Below are positions 6,391 through 13,220 of a stretch of DNA of 15,407 nt, in pieces (position 1 is the stretch's first letter; each line of letters opens with the position of its first letter). A model generated the notes under the pieces. The model was not told the origin of the DNA. It made no database searches and saw nothing but the letters and a program-made list of their open reading frames with translations. The DNA lies in the NCBI GenBank assembly GCA_964540025.1, contig CAZIKQ010000042.1, positions 1 to 15,407 on the forward strand, written 5' to 3'. Made by a program: the position numbers and the translations under genes. This DNA is from RGIG250 sp964540025. GTDB taxonomy: Bacteria > Bacillota > Negativicutes > Selenomonadales > Selenomonadaceae.

Positions 6391-6450
6391 AGCCTCCCCT
6401 GCAGGGGAGGTGGTCGAAGGACGCAGGCCGGAGACCGGAGGGGTGAAGAC
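6391..6450 (+). repeat. Dispersed double-hairpin repeat, copy 2 (divergent)
   Basis: Starts AGCCTCCCCTGCAGGGGAGG, then a variable middle (GTCGAAGGACGCAGGCCGGAGAC), then CGGAGGGGTGAAGAC. It has the same architecture as the other copies but a longer and less regular second part. It faces the next copy, 20 nt away, in inverted orientation. Confidence 0.65.
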
Positions 6451-6470
6451 TAACCGGGAGGTTTACTTAT

Positions 6471-6516
6471 GTCACCCCTCAGTCAGCTACGCTGACAGCT
6501 CCCCTACAGGGGAGCC
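6471..6516 (-). repeat. Dispersed double-hairpin repeat, copy 3
   Basis: On the minus strand it reads GGCTCCCCTGTAGGGGAGC, then a stem GTCAGCGTAGCTGAC, then TGAGGGGTGAC. Its second stem differs in sequence from copies 1 and 4 but stays complementary. With copy 2 it forms a facing pair downstream of the gamma-carbonic anhydrase gene. Confidence 0.8.
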
Positions 6517-6549
6517 TTAGACAGAATAAGTGACTTTATCGACAATCTG

Positions 6550-6573
6550 AGACGGCTGCGCCGTCTTTTTTTT
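6550..6573 (+). terminator. Intrinsic terminator
   Basis: AGACGGC-TGC-GCCGTCT followed by an eight-base T-run, plus strand. It lies 223 nt past the gamma-carbonic anhydrase stop, beyond the two repeats, and probably ends that transcript. Confidence 0.85.
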
Positions 6574-6631
6574 ACGCGCCGTCAGCTCTTCAGACAGGGG
6601 CGTCGGCGGTCGGTTACGGGAAAAAGCAAAT

Positions 6632-6659
6632 AAAAAATACCGGCCTCGTCGGTCGGTAT
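6632..6659 (-). terminator. Terminator of the XRE regulator gene
   Basis: On the minus strand ATACCG (6654-6659) pairs with CGGTAT (6637-6642), followed by TTTTTTATTTG. It directly abuts the stop codon of the XRE gene. Confidence 0.6.
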
Positions 6660-7013
6660 CTAAATCACATATTGGTATTCGCGGTTTGCCGTGTCTTCGA
6701 CGGCGCATTTTCCTCTGGCATCGAGGTTCCGGTATTTTTCGATAAGGGCAAATTCGGAGGGTGAAATCTCCGGAGAAGAAGTATTTTTCTGAATGGAAGC
6801 GGCCGGTATCGCCAGCAAAGTATCGGCAGACACGCCGAAATAGATAGCAATATCCCTGATTTCCGTGTCTCTGGCCGGTCGGGTTCCCCGCTCTATTCTG
6901 TTCAGCACGCTCTGATGAATATGGACAGCCTTAGCCAGCTCGCCCTGCTGGACATTTTTCTCCACCCGCAGGTCATAGATGCGCTGTCCTATGACAGATA
7001 CCTTACTCTCCAT
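6660..7013 (-). CDS. XRE-family transcriptional regulator
   Basis: A 117-aa protein. I chose the ATG at 7013 because the HTH begins right after it and the upstream extension is AT-rich and overlaps promoter signals. Residues about 7-60 form an HTH_3/XRE domain: IGQRIYDLRVEKN, QQGELAKAVHIHQSVLNRIERGTRPA (recognition helix around HQSVLNRIERG), then IRDIAIYFGVSADTLL. The C-terminal FALIEKYRNLDARGKCAVEDTANREY is typical of Bacillota XRE regulators. Upstream, two inverted repeats (7069-7084, 7088-7101) sit between its own -10 (TATAAT on the minus strand, plus coordinates 7044-7049) and a consensus promoter facing the flagellin. It probably represses its own gene and that promoter. Targets are inferred. 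Confidence 0.85.
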   Translation of the reverse strand: MESKVSVIGQRIYDLRVEKNVQQGELAKAVHIHQSVLNRIERGTRPARDTEIRDIAIYFGVSADTLLAIPAASIQKNTSSPEISPSEFALIEKYRNLDARGKCAVEDTANREYQYVI

Positions 7014-7068
7014 AATCACCCGACCTTCCTTATATTTTGCTATATTATAAATCAAAAGGGAAATCGCC

Positions 7069-7101
7069 TTAGAAAATTTTCTAATATAGAAAAATATTTC
7101 T
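7069..7101. promoter_or_regulatory. Two palindromic operators between divergent promoters
   Basis: TTAGAAAATTTTCTAA (7069-7084) is a perfect 16-bp palindrome. AGAAAAATATTTCT (7088-7101) has AGAAA/TTTCT arms. Their centres are 18 bp apart. The first overlaps the -35 position of the XRE gene's promoter; the second touches the -35 of the plus-strand promoter. They are good candidates for binding sites of the adjacent XRE protein. Confidence 0.55.
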
Positions 7102-7129
7102 TGACATTGCGGAATTAGCAAACTATAAT
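7101..7129 (+). promoter_or_regulatory. Perfect consensus sigma-A promoter
   Basis: TTGACA (7101-7106), a 17-bp spacer and TATAAT (7124-7129) match the consensus at every position. It faces the flagellin gene, with a leader of about 225 nt. No convincing gene lies between them, so it either makes a long flagellin leader or a small RNA. A sigma-28-like TAAA-N17-GCCGACCG (7238-7266) lies further down, but its spacing is too long for comfort. Confidence 0.75.
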
Positions 7130-7314
7130 CAGGCCATAGCTTGCTGTATTAGCAAAAAAGAAATATGGTTCCCACTCATGAGCGGAATAGTCGAAACAAA
7201 AAGAATACAGGGATTAGAGCTGTCCACGGCCAATCTTTAAACAATCGAGAAACGACGCGCCGACCGTATGCGGGACAACCATGTCTTCAATTTTGCTAAA
7301 ACAGAAAATAAATA

Positions 7315-7350
7315 ATTGGCAAGGATGCCAGTCTTTTATCACCAAGGAGG
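7315..7350 (+). promoter_or_regulatory. CsrA-type leader hairpin and ribosome site of flagellin
   Basis: ATTGGC-AAGGAT-GCCAGT folds into a six-pair stem (7315-7320 with 7327-7332, one G-U) showing GGA in the loop, the presentation CsrA prefers. The ribosome site AAGGAGG (7344-7350) gives a second GGA 23 nt away, nine bases before the ATG. In Bacillus subtilis CsrA represses hag through just such a pair of sites. Here the CsrA role is inferred; csrA itself is not in the window. Confidence 0.6.
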
Positions 7351-7359
7351 AAAATTATT

Positions 7360-9300
7360 ATGGCTATGGTAGTAAAGAACAACATGCAGGCTCTGAACAC
7401 TCTGAACACCCTCAACAGCAACACCAGCGCGCTGACCAACAGCCTGAAGAAGGTATCTTCCGGCATGAAGATTAACGGCGCTGCCGATGATGCTTCCGGC
7501 TACGCCATCTCCGAGCGTATGCGGGTTCAGATTCGTTCCCTCGATCAGGCCAAGGCAAACACCCAGAACGGCAGCTCCATGATGAAAACTGCCGAGGGCG
7601 CGGTAAGTTCCACTGTAGAAATCCTCAAGACCCTGAAGGAAAAGTGCATTAACGCTGCCAACGACAGCAACACCGATGAAGATCGTCAGACAATTCAGAA
7701 GGAACTGAATCAGTCCATCGACCAGATTAACGACAACGCCAATGTAACCTTCAACGGCAAATATCTCGTTGACGGCTCCAAGAACAATCTGGGCAAGGCT
7801 ACCTACACCTCTGTCACCAATCAGAGCCTCGCTACCGGCACTAAGGCTACCGATGCTCTCACCTCTCTGAAATCCCGTTCCGGTGACTCTCTGAATATCT
7901 CCCTCACCGATACTGTCACCGTGTCCTATGTACAGGCAGGCAAGACCTTCACCACTTCCTTCAAAGTAGCTGATGAGGACAATGAGTCCATCACTCTGCA
8001 GGATGTATTCATCAGGGCCGAGGCGGTCGACGACAGCTCTCAGATTTTTGCCGACAGCGCCAACAGAAGTGTTGTGGCGGCTGAAAGCGGCAAAACTCCA
8101 ACTGAGGCTGATGTGAAAGCGGCTGAGACCGCCCGCGATGCTGCAAAGACCGATTTGAGTACAAAGCAGGCTGCTGTAACTGCTGCGCGTACAGCATTGG
8201 CTACTAAAGTTAATGCATTGGCTCCCGCGGAGACCGCCGAAGCCAATGCTTTGGCAGCTTTTGAGGCTGAAATCGGGAAGCTGAAGGATGCAGTTGAGAA
8301 GTACAACGGAGCAGCTACAACTGCTGCTGCTGATAAAATTGCAACAGCGTGGGATGACGGAAAGTCTGATCTTGACAATCTGATTGCCATTACCGGTGAC
8401 GCCAAGTTCGCTGCTGCTGCTAGTTCGACTGCAGTCGGTAACGGTGCTGCCGTTGCTACTGCAGTAACCGCTATTGGCGCTAAACTGGCTGCCTACAATG
8501 GGGAATCATATAACGGCACTGCTCAATTCAGTAAGAGTGATTTGGACAAGCGTGCCGGCGGAGCGGCGGCTGCTACTGACGCGGCTAAAAATGATGTAGC
8601 CACCGCAGAAGAAGCCCTTGCCACTGCAAAGGCAGATCTTCGTGATGATCAGGCAAAGCTGACCGCTGTTATTTCCTCTGAAAATGTAGGCCTCGGAGCC
8701 TCTGATGCAGTAATAAGCACCGCTTCCGGCCAAAAGGGCATCACCGTTGTCGCCAACAGGGAGGGCGTTGCCGGTCAGATTTCCGGTCTCACCATCAGCA
8801 TTTCCGATGCAGACGGCAATGTAAAGAAATCTGTCAACGCTGCCTTCGATGCTTTCAGCGAGACTATCCGCGCTCAGAACAAGTCCGCTGACAACGCCAT
8901 CACCCTGCAGGTTGGCGCAAAGGCAAACCAGTCTATCAAGGTGGGCCTTACCGATATGCGGGCTGAGGCTCTCGGCCTCCAGGGCGCCGACGGCACCAAG
9001 CTGAACATCTCCACTCAGGACAAGGCAAACGCCGCCATCAGCGTGCTTGAGTCCGCTATTCAGAAGGCTCTCGACCAGCAGACCACCATCGGCGCCGTCG
9101 AGTCCCGCCTCGAATACACCGCCGCCAACCTGACCACCGCGTCCGAGAATGTAACGGCTTCCGAGTCCACCATCCGCGATGCCGACATGGCCAAGGAAAT
9201 GACCGAGTACACCAAGAACAATGTTCTCATGCAGGCTGCTCAGTCCATGCTGGCTCAGGCTAACCAGAACAGCTCCAATGTTCTCAGCCTCCTCCAGTAA
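7360..9300 (+). CDS. Flagellin with large alanine-rich variable insert
   Basis: A 646-aa flagellin, the filament subunit exported by the flagellar type III apparatus. D0/D1 N-terminus at residues 1-140 (MVVKNNMQALNTLN, KVSSGMKINGAADDASGYAISERM, FNGKYLVDG); D1/D0 C-terminus at about 550-646 (SVLESAIQKALDQQTTIGAVESRLEYT, ENVTASESTIRDADMAKEM, ending NVLSLLQ). No signal peptide, as expected. Residues about 238-455 are an Ala/Asp/Lys-rich, coiled-coil-like insert. The segment before it (FADSANR) and after it (KGITVVANREGVAGQISG) read as one ordinary D2-like domain, so the insert splits that domain. Insert leucines use TTG and CTT often, while flanking ones are nearly all CTG/CTC, suggesting separate origin. 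One Cys (C96) is unusual for a flagellin. An ideal AAGGAGG precedes the ATG, and a terminator follows at 9385. Confidence 0.95.
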   Translation: MAMVVKNNMQALNTLNTLNSNTSALTNSLKKVSSGMKINGAADDASGYAISERMRVQIRSLDQAKANTQNGSSMMKTAEGAVSSTVEILKTLKEKCINAANDSNTDEDRQTIQKELNQSIDQINDNANVTFNGKYLVDGSKNNLGKATYTSVTNQSLATGTKATDALTSLKSRSGDSLNISLTDTVTVSYVQAGKTFTTSFKVADEDNESITLQDVFIRAEAVDDSSQIFADSANRSVVAAESGKTPTEADVKAAETARDAAKTDLSTKQAAVTAARTALATKVNALAPAETAEANALAAFEAEIGKLKDAVEKYNGAATTAAADKIATAWDDGKSDLDNLIAITGDAKFAAAASSTAVGNGAAVATAVTAIGAKLAAYNGESYNGTAQFSKSDLDKRAGGAAAATDAAKNDVATAEEALATAKADLRDDQAKLTAVISSENVGLGASDAVISTASGQKGITVVANREGVAGQISGLTISISDADGNVKKSVNAAFDAFSETIRAQNKSADNAITLQVGAKANQSIKVGLTDMRAEALGLQGADGTKLNISTQDKANAAISVLESAIQKALDQQTTIGAVESRLEYTAANLTTASENVTASESTIRDADMAKEMTEYTKNNVLMQAAQSMLAQANQNSSNVLSLLQ

Positions 9301-9384
9301 TCCCGTCAGGGAATTTCACAACTTAACTAATTTCATGGCGCGTGCTAGCAACAATAGCGCCGTGTGATTAGGCTACATTGCCAA

Positions 9385-9430
9385 TCCACCCCGATTCCTC
9401 CTAAGGTTTGTCGGGGTGGACTTTTTTCTT
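9385..9430 (+). terminator. Flagellin terminator
   Basis: A perfect 10-bp stem, TCCACCCCGA (9385-9394) with its complement (9411-9420), is followed by CTTTTTTCTTT. A smaller GGCGC/GCGCC hairpin lies upstream at about 9338-9362. Confidence 0.85.
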
Positions 9431-9458
9431 TACAGTCATACTCTCACAGGAGTATAAT
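9429..9458 (+). promoter_or_regulatory. Promoter of the DUF3990/XRE pair
   Basis: TTTACA (9429-9434), 18-bp spacer, TATAAT (9453-9458). It begins inside the T-run of the flagellin terminator and is 23 nt from the first start codon, so the pair is transcribed on its own. Confidence 0.6.
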
Positions 9459-9481
9459 CGCCGTGCAGGCAGGTGATAAGA

Positions 9482-10159
9482 ATGATGTTAAAGTTATTTC
9501 ATGGGTCGGAAAGAATAATCAGGCAGCCGGTGTATGGCGCGGGGAAAAGCTACAACGATTACGGCCGCGGCTTCTACTGTACGGAGTCAATAGAACTGGC
9601 AAAGGAGTGGGGCGTCGGTAAAGACCGGGACGGATTTGCCAACTGCTACGAGCTGGACACTGCCGGGCTGAATATACTTAATCTGAACGGAGAAGAATAC
9701 ACTATCCTCCATTGGCTGACAGTATTGCTTCAAAACAGAGAGTTTGACATTCCCTCCGGACTGGCGCTGGAAGCAAAGGAATATTTGACGGTTAATTTTT
9801 CGATAGATTACAGCGCGGCAGACGCCATCATCGGCTATCGGGCAGACGACAGCTATTTCTCATTTGCTCAGGACTTCATCAACGGCACGATATCATACCG
9901 TCAGCTGAATAACGCCATGCACCTTGGCAAGCTGGGGCAGCAGTTTGTCCTGAAAAGTCAAAAGGCTTTCGAGCTGATAAGATTTACCGGCTATGAAGTG
10001 GCTCGCTATGAAGAGTGGTATCAGCGCAAGATTGAGCGGGACAGGACAGCCAGACGAGAGTATTTTGATACCGGGAAGAATCGCCGGCAGCGAGGCGATC
10101 TCTACGTCACAACTATTCTCGATGAGGAGATGAAGCCGGATGACCGTCGCTTACGATAA
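9482..10159 (+). CDS. DUF3990-domain protein, predicted ADP-ribosyltransferase-like toxin
   Basis: A 225-aa protein from the ATG at 9482, six bases after AGGTG; an ATG one codon later fits as well, and a GTG at 9473 would be too close to the site. Conserved DUF3990 text: LKLFHGSE (3-10) with H7, YGRGFYCTESIELAKEWG (27-44) with Y32, DAIIGYRADDSYF (114-126), and LGKLGQQFVLKSQKAFELI near 148-166. The HGS..GFYxT pattern resembles the His-Tyr NAD-binding residues of ADP-ribosyltransferases, and the family often sits beside HTH antitoxin-like genes. DUF3791, a frequent small third partner, is absent here. The gene overlaps the next by 20 nt and has its own promoter right after the flagellin terminator. 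Family strong; toxin role inferred. Confidence 0.8.
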   Translation: MMLKLFHGSERIIRQPVYGAGKSYNDYGRGFYCTESIELAKEWGVGKDRDGFANCYELDTAGLNILNLNGEEYTILHWLTVLLQNREFDIPSGLALEAKEYLTVNFSIDYSAADAIIGYRADDSYFSFAQDFINGTISYRQLNNAMHLGKLGQQFVLKSQKAFELIRFTGYEVARYEEWYQRKIERDRTARREYFDTGKNRRQRGDLYVTTILDEEMKPDDRRLR

Positions 10160-10775
10160 GCTGTATGTAGAAAAAGCGGCCGTAGCTCTGGGGAGAATGC
10201 TGGACTATGCCTGCTATGATTTGAGCTTTTCCCTGGCCGGTTTTTGGGAGCTGTTTCTGGTATCGGGATATGCTGACAGATTTGGAGCGGGCGAGCCGGG
10301 GCTGCTGGCAGGAAGGTCGGGGGTTGAGCTTGCCAGGCTGGTACTGGAGAAGGTTGGTATTCCCGATATGGTGACCGCGCCGAGACCGACGGTTGGTCGC
10401 AGCGCGGAGTATTGGACAGGCTGGGCGCTGGCTCATTATCAGTGGGAGACGGGGCGCGCCTTCCGGGATATTACCTCAGTGGCGCCGATAGAGGAGATAC
10501 GATTGCTGTATTCGGCGTATCATGAGATGGACATCCGTCAATTCTACGATAAGATGGATGAGCTGATGGGAGCCGGTAAGGGGGAGCCGGAGCTGAAGCG
10601 ATTCCGCCGGAAGGCCGGCTTCAGTCAGCGGCAGCTGGCCGGTATGTCGGGGGTGCCTGTCCGGACGATTCAGCAGTATGAGCAGCGGCAAAAGGATATA
10701 AAGCGGACGAGGGCGGAAACGCTGGAGAAGCTGGCAGCCGCCCTGGGATGCCGGAGCAGTGAGCTGCTTTTGTAG
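10140..10775 (+). CDS. XRE-domain protein, likely antitoxin/regulator partner of DUF3990
   Basis: A 211-aa protein starting at the ATG at 10140, inside the end of the DUF3990 gene. Residues 1-75 (YDKLYVEKAAVALGRMLDYACYDL, FWELFLVSG, SGVELARLVL) form a helical domain seen in the partner proteins of DUF3990 genes. Residues 85-145 are a second helical part with WTGWALAHYQWETGR. The C-terminal 152-208 is an XRE helix-turn-helix (ELKRFRRKAGFSQRQLAGMSGVPVRTIQQYEQRQKDI), ending at the last residue. The build suits an antitoxin that neutralises with its front and represses with its back. The 20-nt overlap implies coupling. A strong hairpin terminator follows. Confidence 0.75.
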   Translation: MTVAYDKLYVEKAAVALGRMLDYACYDLSFSLAGFWELFLVSGYADRFGAGEPGLLAGRSGVELARLVLEKVGIPDMVTAPRPTVGRSAEYWTGWALAHYQWETGRAFRDITSVAPIEEIRLLYSAYHEMDIRQFYDKMDELMGAGKGEPELKRFRRKAGFSQRQLAGMSGVPVRTIQQYEQRQKDIKRTRAETLEKLAAALGCRSSELLL

Positions 10776-10795
10776 AGCGGGACAAGCCGTAATGT

Positions 10796-10890
10796 AAGAT
10801 ACGCGGCAATACTGTCTGACAGAAACCCACTTTCGTTTATTAATGGTTTCTTTACAGGCAGTATTGCCGCGTATTTTCGGTTTCTTTTTT
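10796..10890 (+). terminator. Long two-tier hairpin terminator between convergent genes
   Basis: A perfect 16-bp stem, ATACGCGGCAATACTG (10799-10814) with 10859-10874, can extend by three more pairs. Inside its 44-nt loop a second stem, AGAAACC (10821-10827) with 10845-10851, can form. The plus strand then reads TTTTCGGTTTCTTTTTT. It ends the DUF3990/XRE transcript; the T-run touches the stop codon of the convergent GT51 gene. Confidence 0.75.
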
Positions 10891-11821
10891 ACTGAGTCAG
10901 TACAAGCGGCTCAGATTTCGCCTGGTCTGCGTCGGCAGCGGTGATATATCCGGCGTCCAACATGGCTTTGAGGACGGTGTTCCGGCGCGCCACGGCGGCA
11001 TCGTAGTCCCTGTAGGGGGAGTTGGCGCTGGGAGCCTGGGGCATTCCGGCCAGCATGGCGCACTCGCCCAGAGTAAGGACGGCGGGGGCTTTGCCGAAAT
11101 AGCCGTAGGCGGCGTCCTTCAATCCGGTGTATCCGCCGCCGTAGTAGATGGAATTCAGGTAATATTCCAGAATTTCATCCTTGCTGCAGCGAGCCTCGGT
11201 GAACAGGGTGAGGACAAGCTCCTCCACCTTCCGCTGGTAAGTCCGCTCCTCCGTGAGGAACAGATTTTTTACCAGCTGCTGGGTGATGGTGCTGCCGCCC
11301 TGACTGATTTCCCCGTGTTGCATGTTTACCAGCAAGGCTCTGACGATTGCTTCCGGGTCAATTCCGTGGTGCTCGTAAAATTTCCGGTCCTCCATGGCCA
11401 GGATGGCCCAGCGCATATTGTCGGGAATATTTTCCAGGGCCGCGTAGCGGGAGGGGGGAGGCAGCCGCTCTTCGATGTGCTGGCGGATGAAAATGAGCCG
11501 GAGAACTTTGTGGATCATGTCCAGCTCCGTTTCTTCCTCCTGATTCCGCTGGCTTTCGATTTCCCGGCGGTTTTTCTGCCGGGCTTCCTCTGCCTTTTCT
11601 TTGGGGGAGGGCTGGTTCCCGCCTTCATTCAGCTTGTCCTGGATGGCGGCGCCTGCCTTGCCGATGGCGTCTTCGGCCATGTCGACGACGGTTTTGCCAA
11701 AATCAATAATTGTTCCGGCTGCTTTGTCGGCGTCCGGGATGGCCGCCCCGGCGGAAGGGGGACGGCTGTTTATTATCGCTGCCGCCAGAATGAGGGCGGC
11801 GAGAGCTTTTCGTTTGTTCAT
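10889..11821 (-). CDS. Monofunctional GT51 peptidoglycan glycosyltransferase
   Basis: A 310-aa protein, ATG at 11821 eight bases after AGGAGA. Residues 1-26 form a Sec signal or anchor (NKRKALAALILAAAIINS, then SAGA). Residues 27-105 are a charged linker rich in Glu, Lys and Gln. The GT51 domain spans about 125-300 with all motifs: AMEDRKFYEHHG (142-153, catalytic E144), GGSTITQQLVKNLF (175-188), RKVEEL (197-202) and KDEILEYYLNSIYYG (214-228). It polymerises lipid II into glycan strands outside the membrane. There is no transpeptidase domain, so it corresponds to MtgA/SgtB-type enzymes or a PBP1 glycosyltransferase half. The long spacer before the domain is unusual. It is a single gene, convergent with the DUF3990/XRE pair and divergent from argC. 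Confidence 0.9.
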   Translation of the reverse strand: MNKRKALAALILAAAIINSRPPSAGAAIPDADKAAGTIIDFGKTVVDMAEDAIGKAGAAIQDKLNEGGNQPSPKEKAEEARQKNRREIESQRNQEEETELDMIHKVLRLIFIRQHIEERLPPPSRYAALENIPDNMRWAILAMEDRKFYEHHGIDPEAIVRALLVNMQHGEISQGGSTITQQLVKNLFLTEERTYQRKVEELVLTLFTEARCSKDEILEYYLNSIYYGGGYTGLKDAAYGYFGKAPAVLTLGECAMLAGMPQAPSANSPYRDYDAAVARRNTVLKAMLDAGYITAADADQAKSEPLVLTQ

Positions 11822-11859
11822 AGGGTTCTCTCCTGAAAGCTTGGGAAATTTCTATCAAG

Positions 11860-11868
11860 ATTATAACA
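11860..11868 (-). promoter_or_regulatory. Extended -10 promoter of the GT51 gene
   Basis: On the minus strand TGTTATAAT is an extended -10 (TGn + TATAAT), 39 nt before the start codon. No good -35 is present, which extended -10 promoters can tolerate. Confidence 0.55.
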
Positions 11869-11895
11869 CAATTGCCGCAAGGAAAAATGGCGGGA

Positions 11896-11943
11896 TTTAT
11901 GCAAATTATTCAGTATTTTATGCAAACTGTGTATAAATTCATC
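11896..11943 (+). promoter_or_regulatory. Candidate ArgR/AhrC operator region upstream of argC
   Basis: ACTGTGTATAAATTCATC (11926-11943) fits the ARG box TGAATnnnnATTCA in most core positions. Upstream, TTTATGCAAA occurs twice (11896-11905 and 11917-11926), start to start exactly 21 bp, two helical turns. ArgR hexamers usually bind paired boxes on one helix face. The location, about 60-110 bp before the argC promoter, suits arginine repression, but the boxes are imperfect. Confidence 0.4.
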
Positions 11944-12003
11944 ACGTTTAATAGTCGTTTTTTCCTAATTCTCCGAAAAATAAGGAAATTTTTTTACTAT
12001 TTA

Positions 12004-12032
12004 TTGAAGTTTTATGCAGGAGGCGGTATAAT
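12004..12032 (+). promoter_or_regulatory. Promoter of argC-argJ-argB
   Basis: TTGAAG (12004-12009), 17-bp spacer, TATAAT (12027-12032), about 138 nt before argC. The -10 overlaps the start codon of a possible 37-codon frame, so either the promoter or the small frame is used from a given transcript, not both. Confidence 0.6.
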
Positions 12033-12144
12033 GCAGAGGTTTATGAGAGTGCCCAGGGAATTTTTTGTGTCGGCAATTGAATATTTTGCCGTCGCGAGGC
12101 GTTTAACAGGCCTTCTCCGGGGGAGGCTCTGCAATGATTTGTAG
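12031..12144 (+). CDS. Possible 37-aa leader ORF before argC
   Basis: ATG at 12031 follows a perfect AGGAGG (12018-12023) by seven bases and opens a 37-codon frame (MQRFMRVPREFFVSAIEYF...) ending at 12144, 25 nt before argC. It holds six Arg codons among 37, which would suit an arginine-sensing leader. It is translatable only if transcription starts upstream of 12018, because the apparent -10 overlaps its start. I see no homologue and rate it low. Confidence 0.25.
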   Translation: MQRFMRVPREFFVSAIEYFAVARRLTGLLRGRLCNDL

Positions 12145-12169
12145 CGAAATAAACGGGAGGTAAACCTGC

Positions 12170-13204
12170 ATGAAAGTAAGCGTTGTAGGAGCTACCGGCT
12201 ATGCCGGGGCGGAGCTGCTGCGGATTCTTTATAATCATCCCGAGGCCCGGGTGGTTCACGTTACCAGCGAGAGTTCGGCGGGAAAGAGCATTTCCGATAT
12301 GTATCCCCATATGGCGGGGCTTTGCGATCTGGAGCTGGAGACACTGGACAATGTAGAAGAAATTGGCCGGGACAGCGATTTTATTTTTATCGGCCTGCCC
12401 GCCGGTCATGCCATGAAGATCGCCCGGCGGCTGGCGAAGCTGCCGACGCGCATCATCGATCTGGGGGCGGATTTCCGCTTCGATGACGTAAAGACCTACG
12501 AAAAGTGGTACAAGATAGAACACATTTATCCGGAGGCTCCCCGGGTGTACGGGCTGGCGGAGCTGACCCGGGAGCAGGTGCGAGGGGCGAAGATCATCGG
12601 CAACGCGGGCTGTTACACCACCGCCAGCATTTTGGCTCTGGCTCCTTTGGCGGGGGCGAAGCTGGTGGAGGCTGACAGCCTCGTCATCGACGCCAAGTCC
12701 GGGGTTTCCGGCGCGGGCCGGGGGGCAAAGCTGCCCAACCATTTCCCGGAGCTGTACGATAATTTCAGGGCTTACGGGGTGGCTACCCATCGCCACACTC
12801 CGGAAATCGAGGCGGCTCTGTCCAAAGAGGCGGGAGAAGCTGTCCGGCTGAATTTCACGCCTCATCTTGTGCCCATGTCCCGGGGAATTTTGGCCACCTG
12901 CTACGGGAAGCTGAAGCCGGGGGTAACGGCCGGGATGGTGGACGAGGCTTTCCATGACCGATATGACGGGGAATACTTTATCCGCCTCCGGGACCGGGGA
13001 GCTTATCCCGAGACGAAATTCGTCCGGGGTTCAAATTTTGTGGATATCGGCTGGCATGTGGACGAGCGTACCGGACGGGTAATCGTTCTCTCGGCCATCG
13101 ACAATCTGGTGAAGGGGGCGGCGGGACAGGCTGTCCAGAATTTCAATATCGCCGCCGGTTTTGATGAAAGGCTTGGCCTTGACGCCATGCCGGTTTATCC
13201 CTGA
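12170..13204 (+). CDS. argC: N-acetyl-gamma-glutamyl-phosphate reductase
   Basis: A 344-aa enzyme, normal length, for the third step of arginine synthesis: NADPH-dependent reduction of N-acetylglutamyl phosphate to the semialdehyde, in the cytoplasm. The Rossmann motif VGATGYAGAELLRIL lies at 6-20. The catalytic cysteine is C148 in GNAGCYTT (144-151). The conserved SGVSGAGRGAK is at 177-187 and the catalytic-site HRHTPEIEAAL at 207-217. GGGAGG lies 10 bases or so before the ATG. It is the first gene of the cluster, 16 nt ahead of argJ. An ARG-box-like region and sigma-A promoter lie upstream. Confidence 0.97.
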   Translation: MKVSVVGATGYAGAELLRILYNHPEARVVHVTSESSAGKSISDMYPHMAGLCDLELETLDNVEEIGRDSDFIFIGLPAGHAMKIARRLAKLPTRIIDLGADFRFDDVKTYEKWYKIEHIYPEAPRVYGLAELTREQVRGAKIIGNAGCYTTASILALAPLAGAKLVEADSLVIDAKSGVSGAGRGAKLPNHFPELYDNFRAYGVATHRHTPEIEAALSKEAGEAVRLNFTPHLVPMSRGILATCYGKLKPGVTAGMVDEAFHDRYDGEYFIRLRDRGAYPETKFVRGSNFVDIGWHVDERTGRVIVLSAIDNLVKGAAGQAVQNFNIAAGFDERLGLDAMPVYP

Positions 13205-13220
13205 TACAGGAGGAAGAGTT

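Noticed and set aside
7238..7266. Sigma-28 promoter for flagellin (TAAA ... GCCGACCG)
   Set aside because: The gap is 17 bases instead of about 15, and the -10 part differs from GCCGATAA. Kept only as a remark.
7317..7330. Sigma-54 promoter (TTGGCA ... GC) before flagellin
   Set aside because: The GG-to-GC distance is too short; the match comes from the small hairpin.
11315..11836. Long plus-strand open frame opposite the GT51 gene
   Set aside because: It mirrors the minus-strand GT51 gene, which has all family motifs; the plus-strand protein shows no recognisable domain or ribosome site.
12041..12955. 304-codon minus-strand frame opposite argC
   Set aside because: It is a shadow of argC in GC-rich sequence, with Arg/Pro/Gln-rich composition and no start signals.
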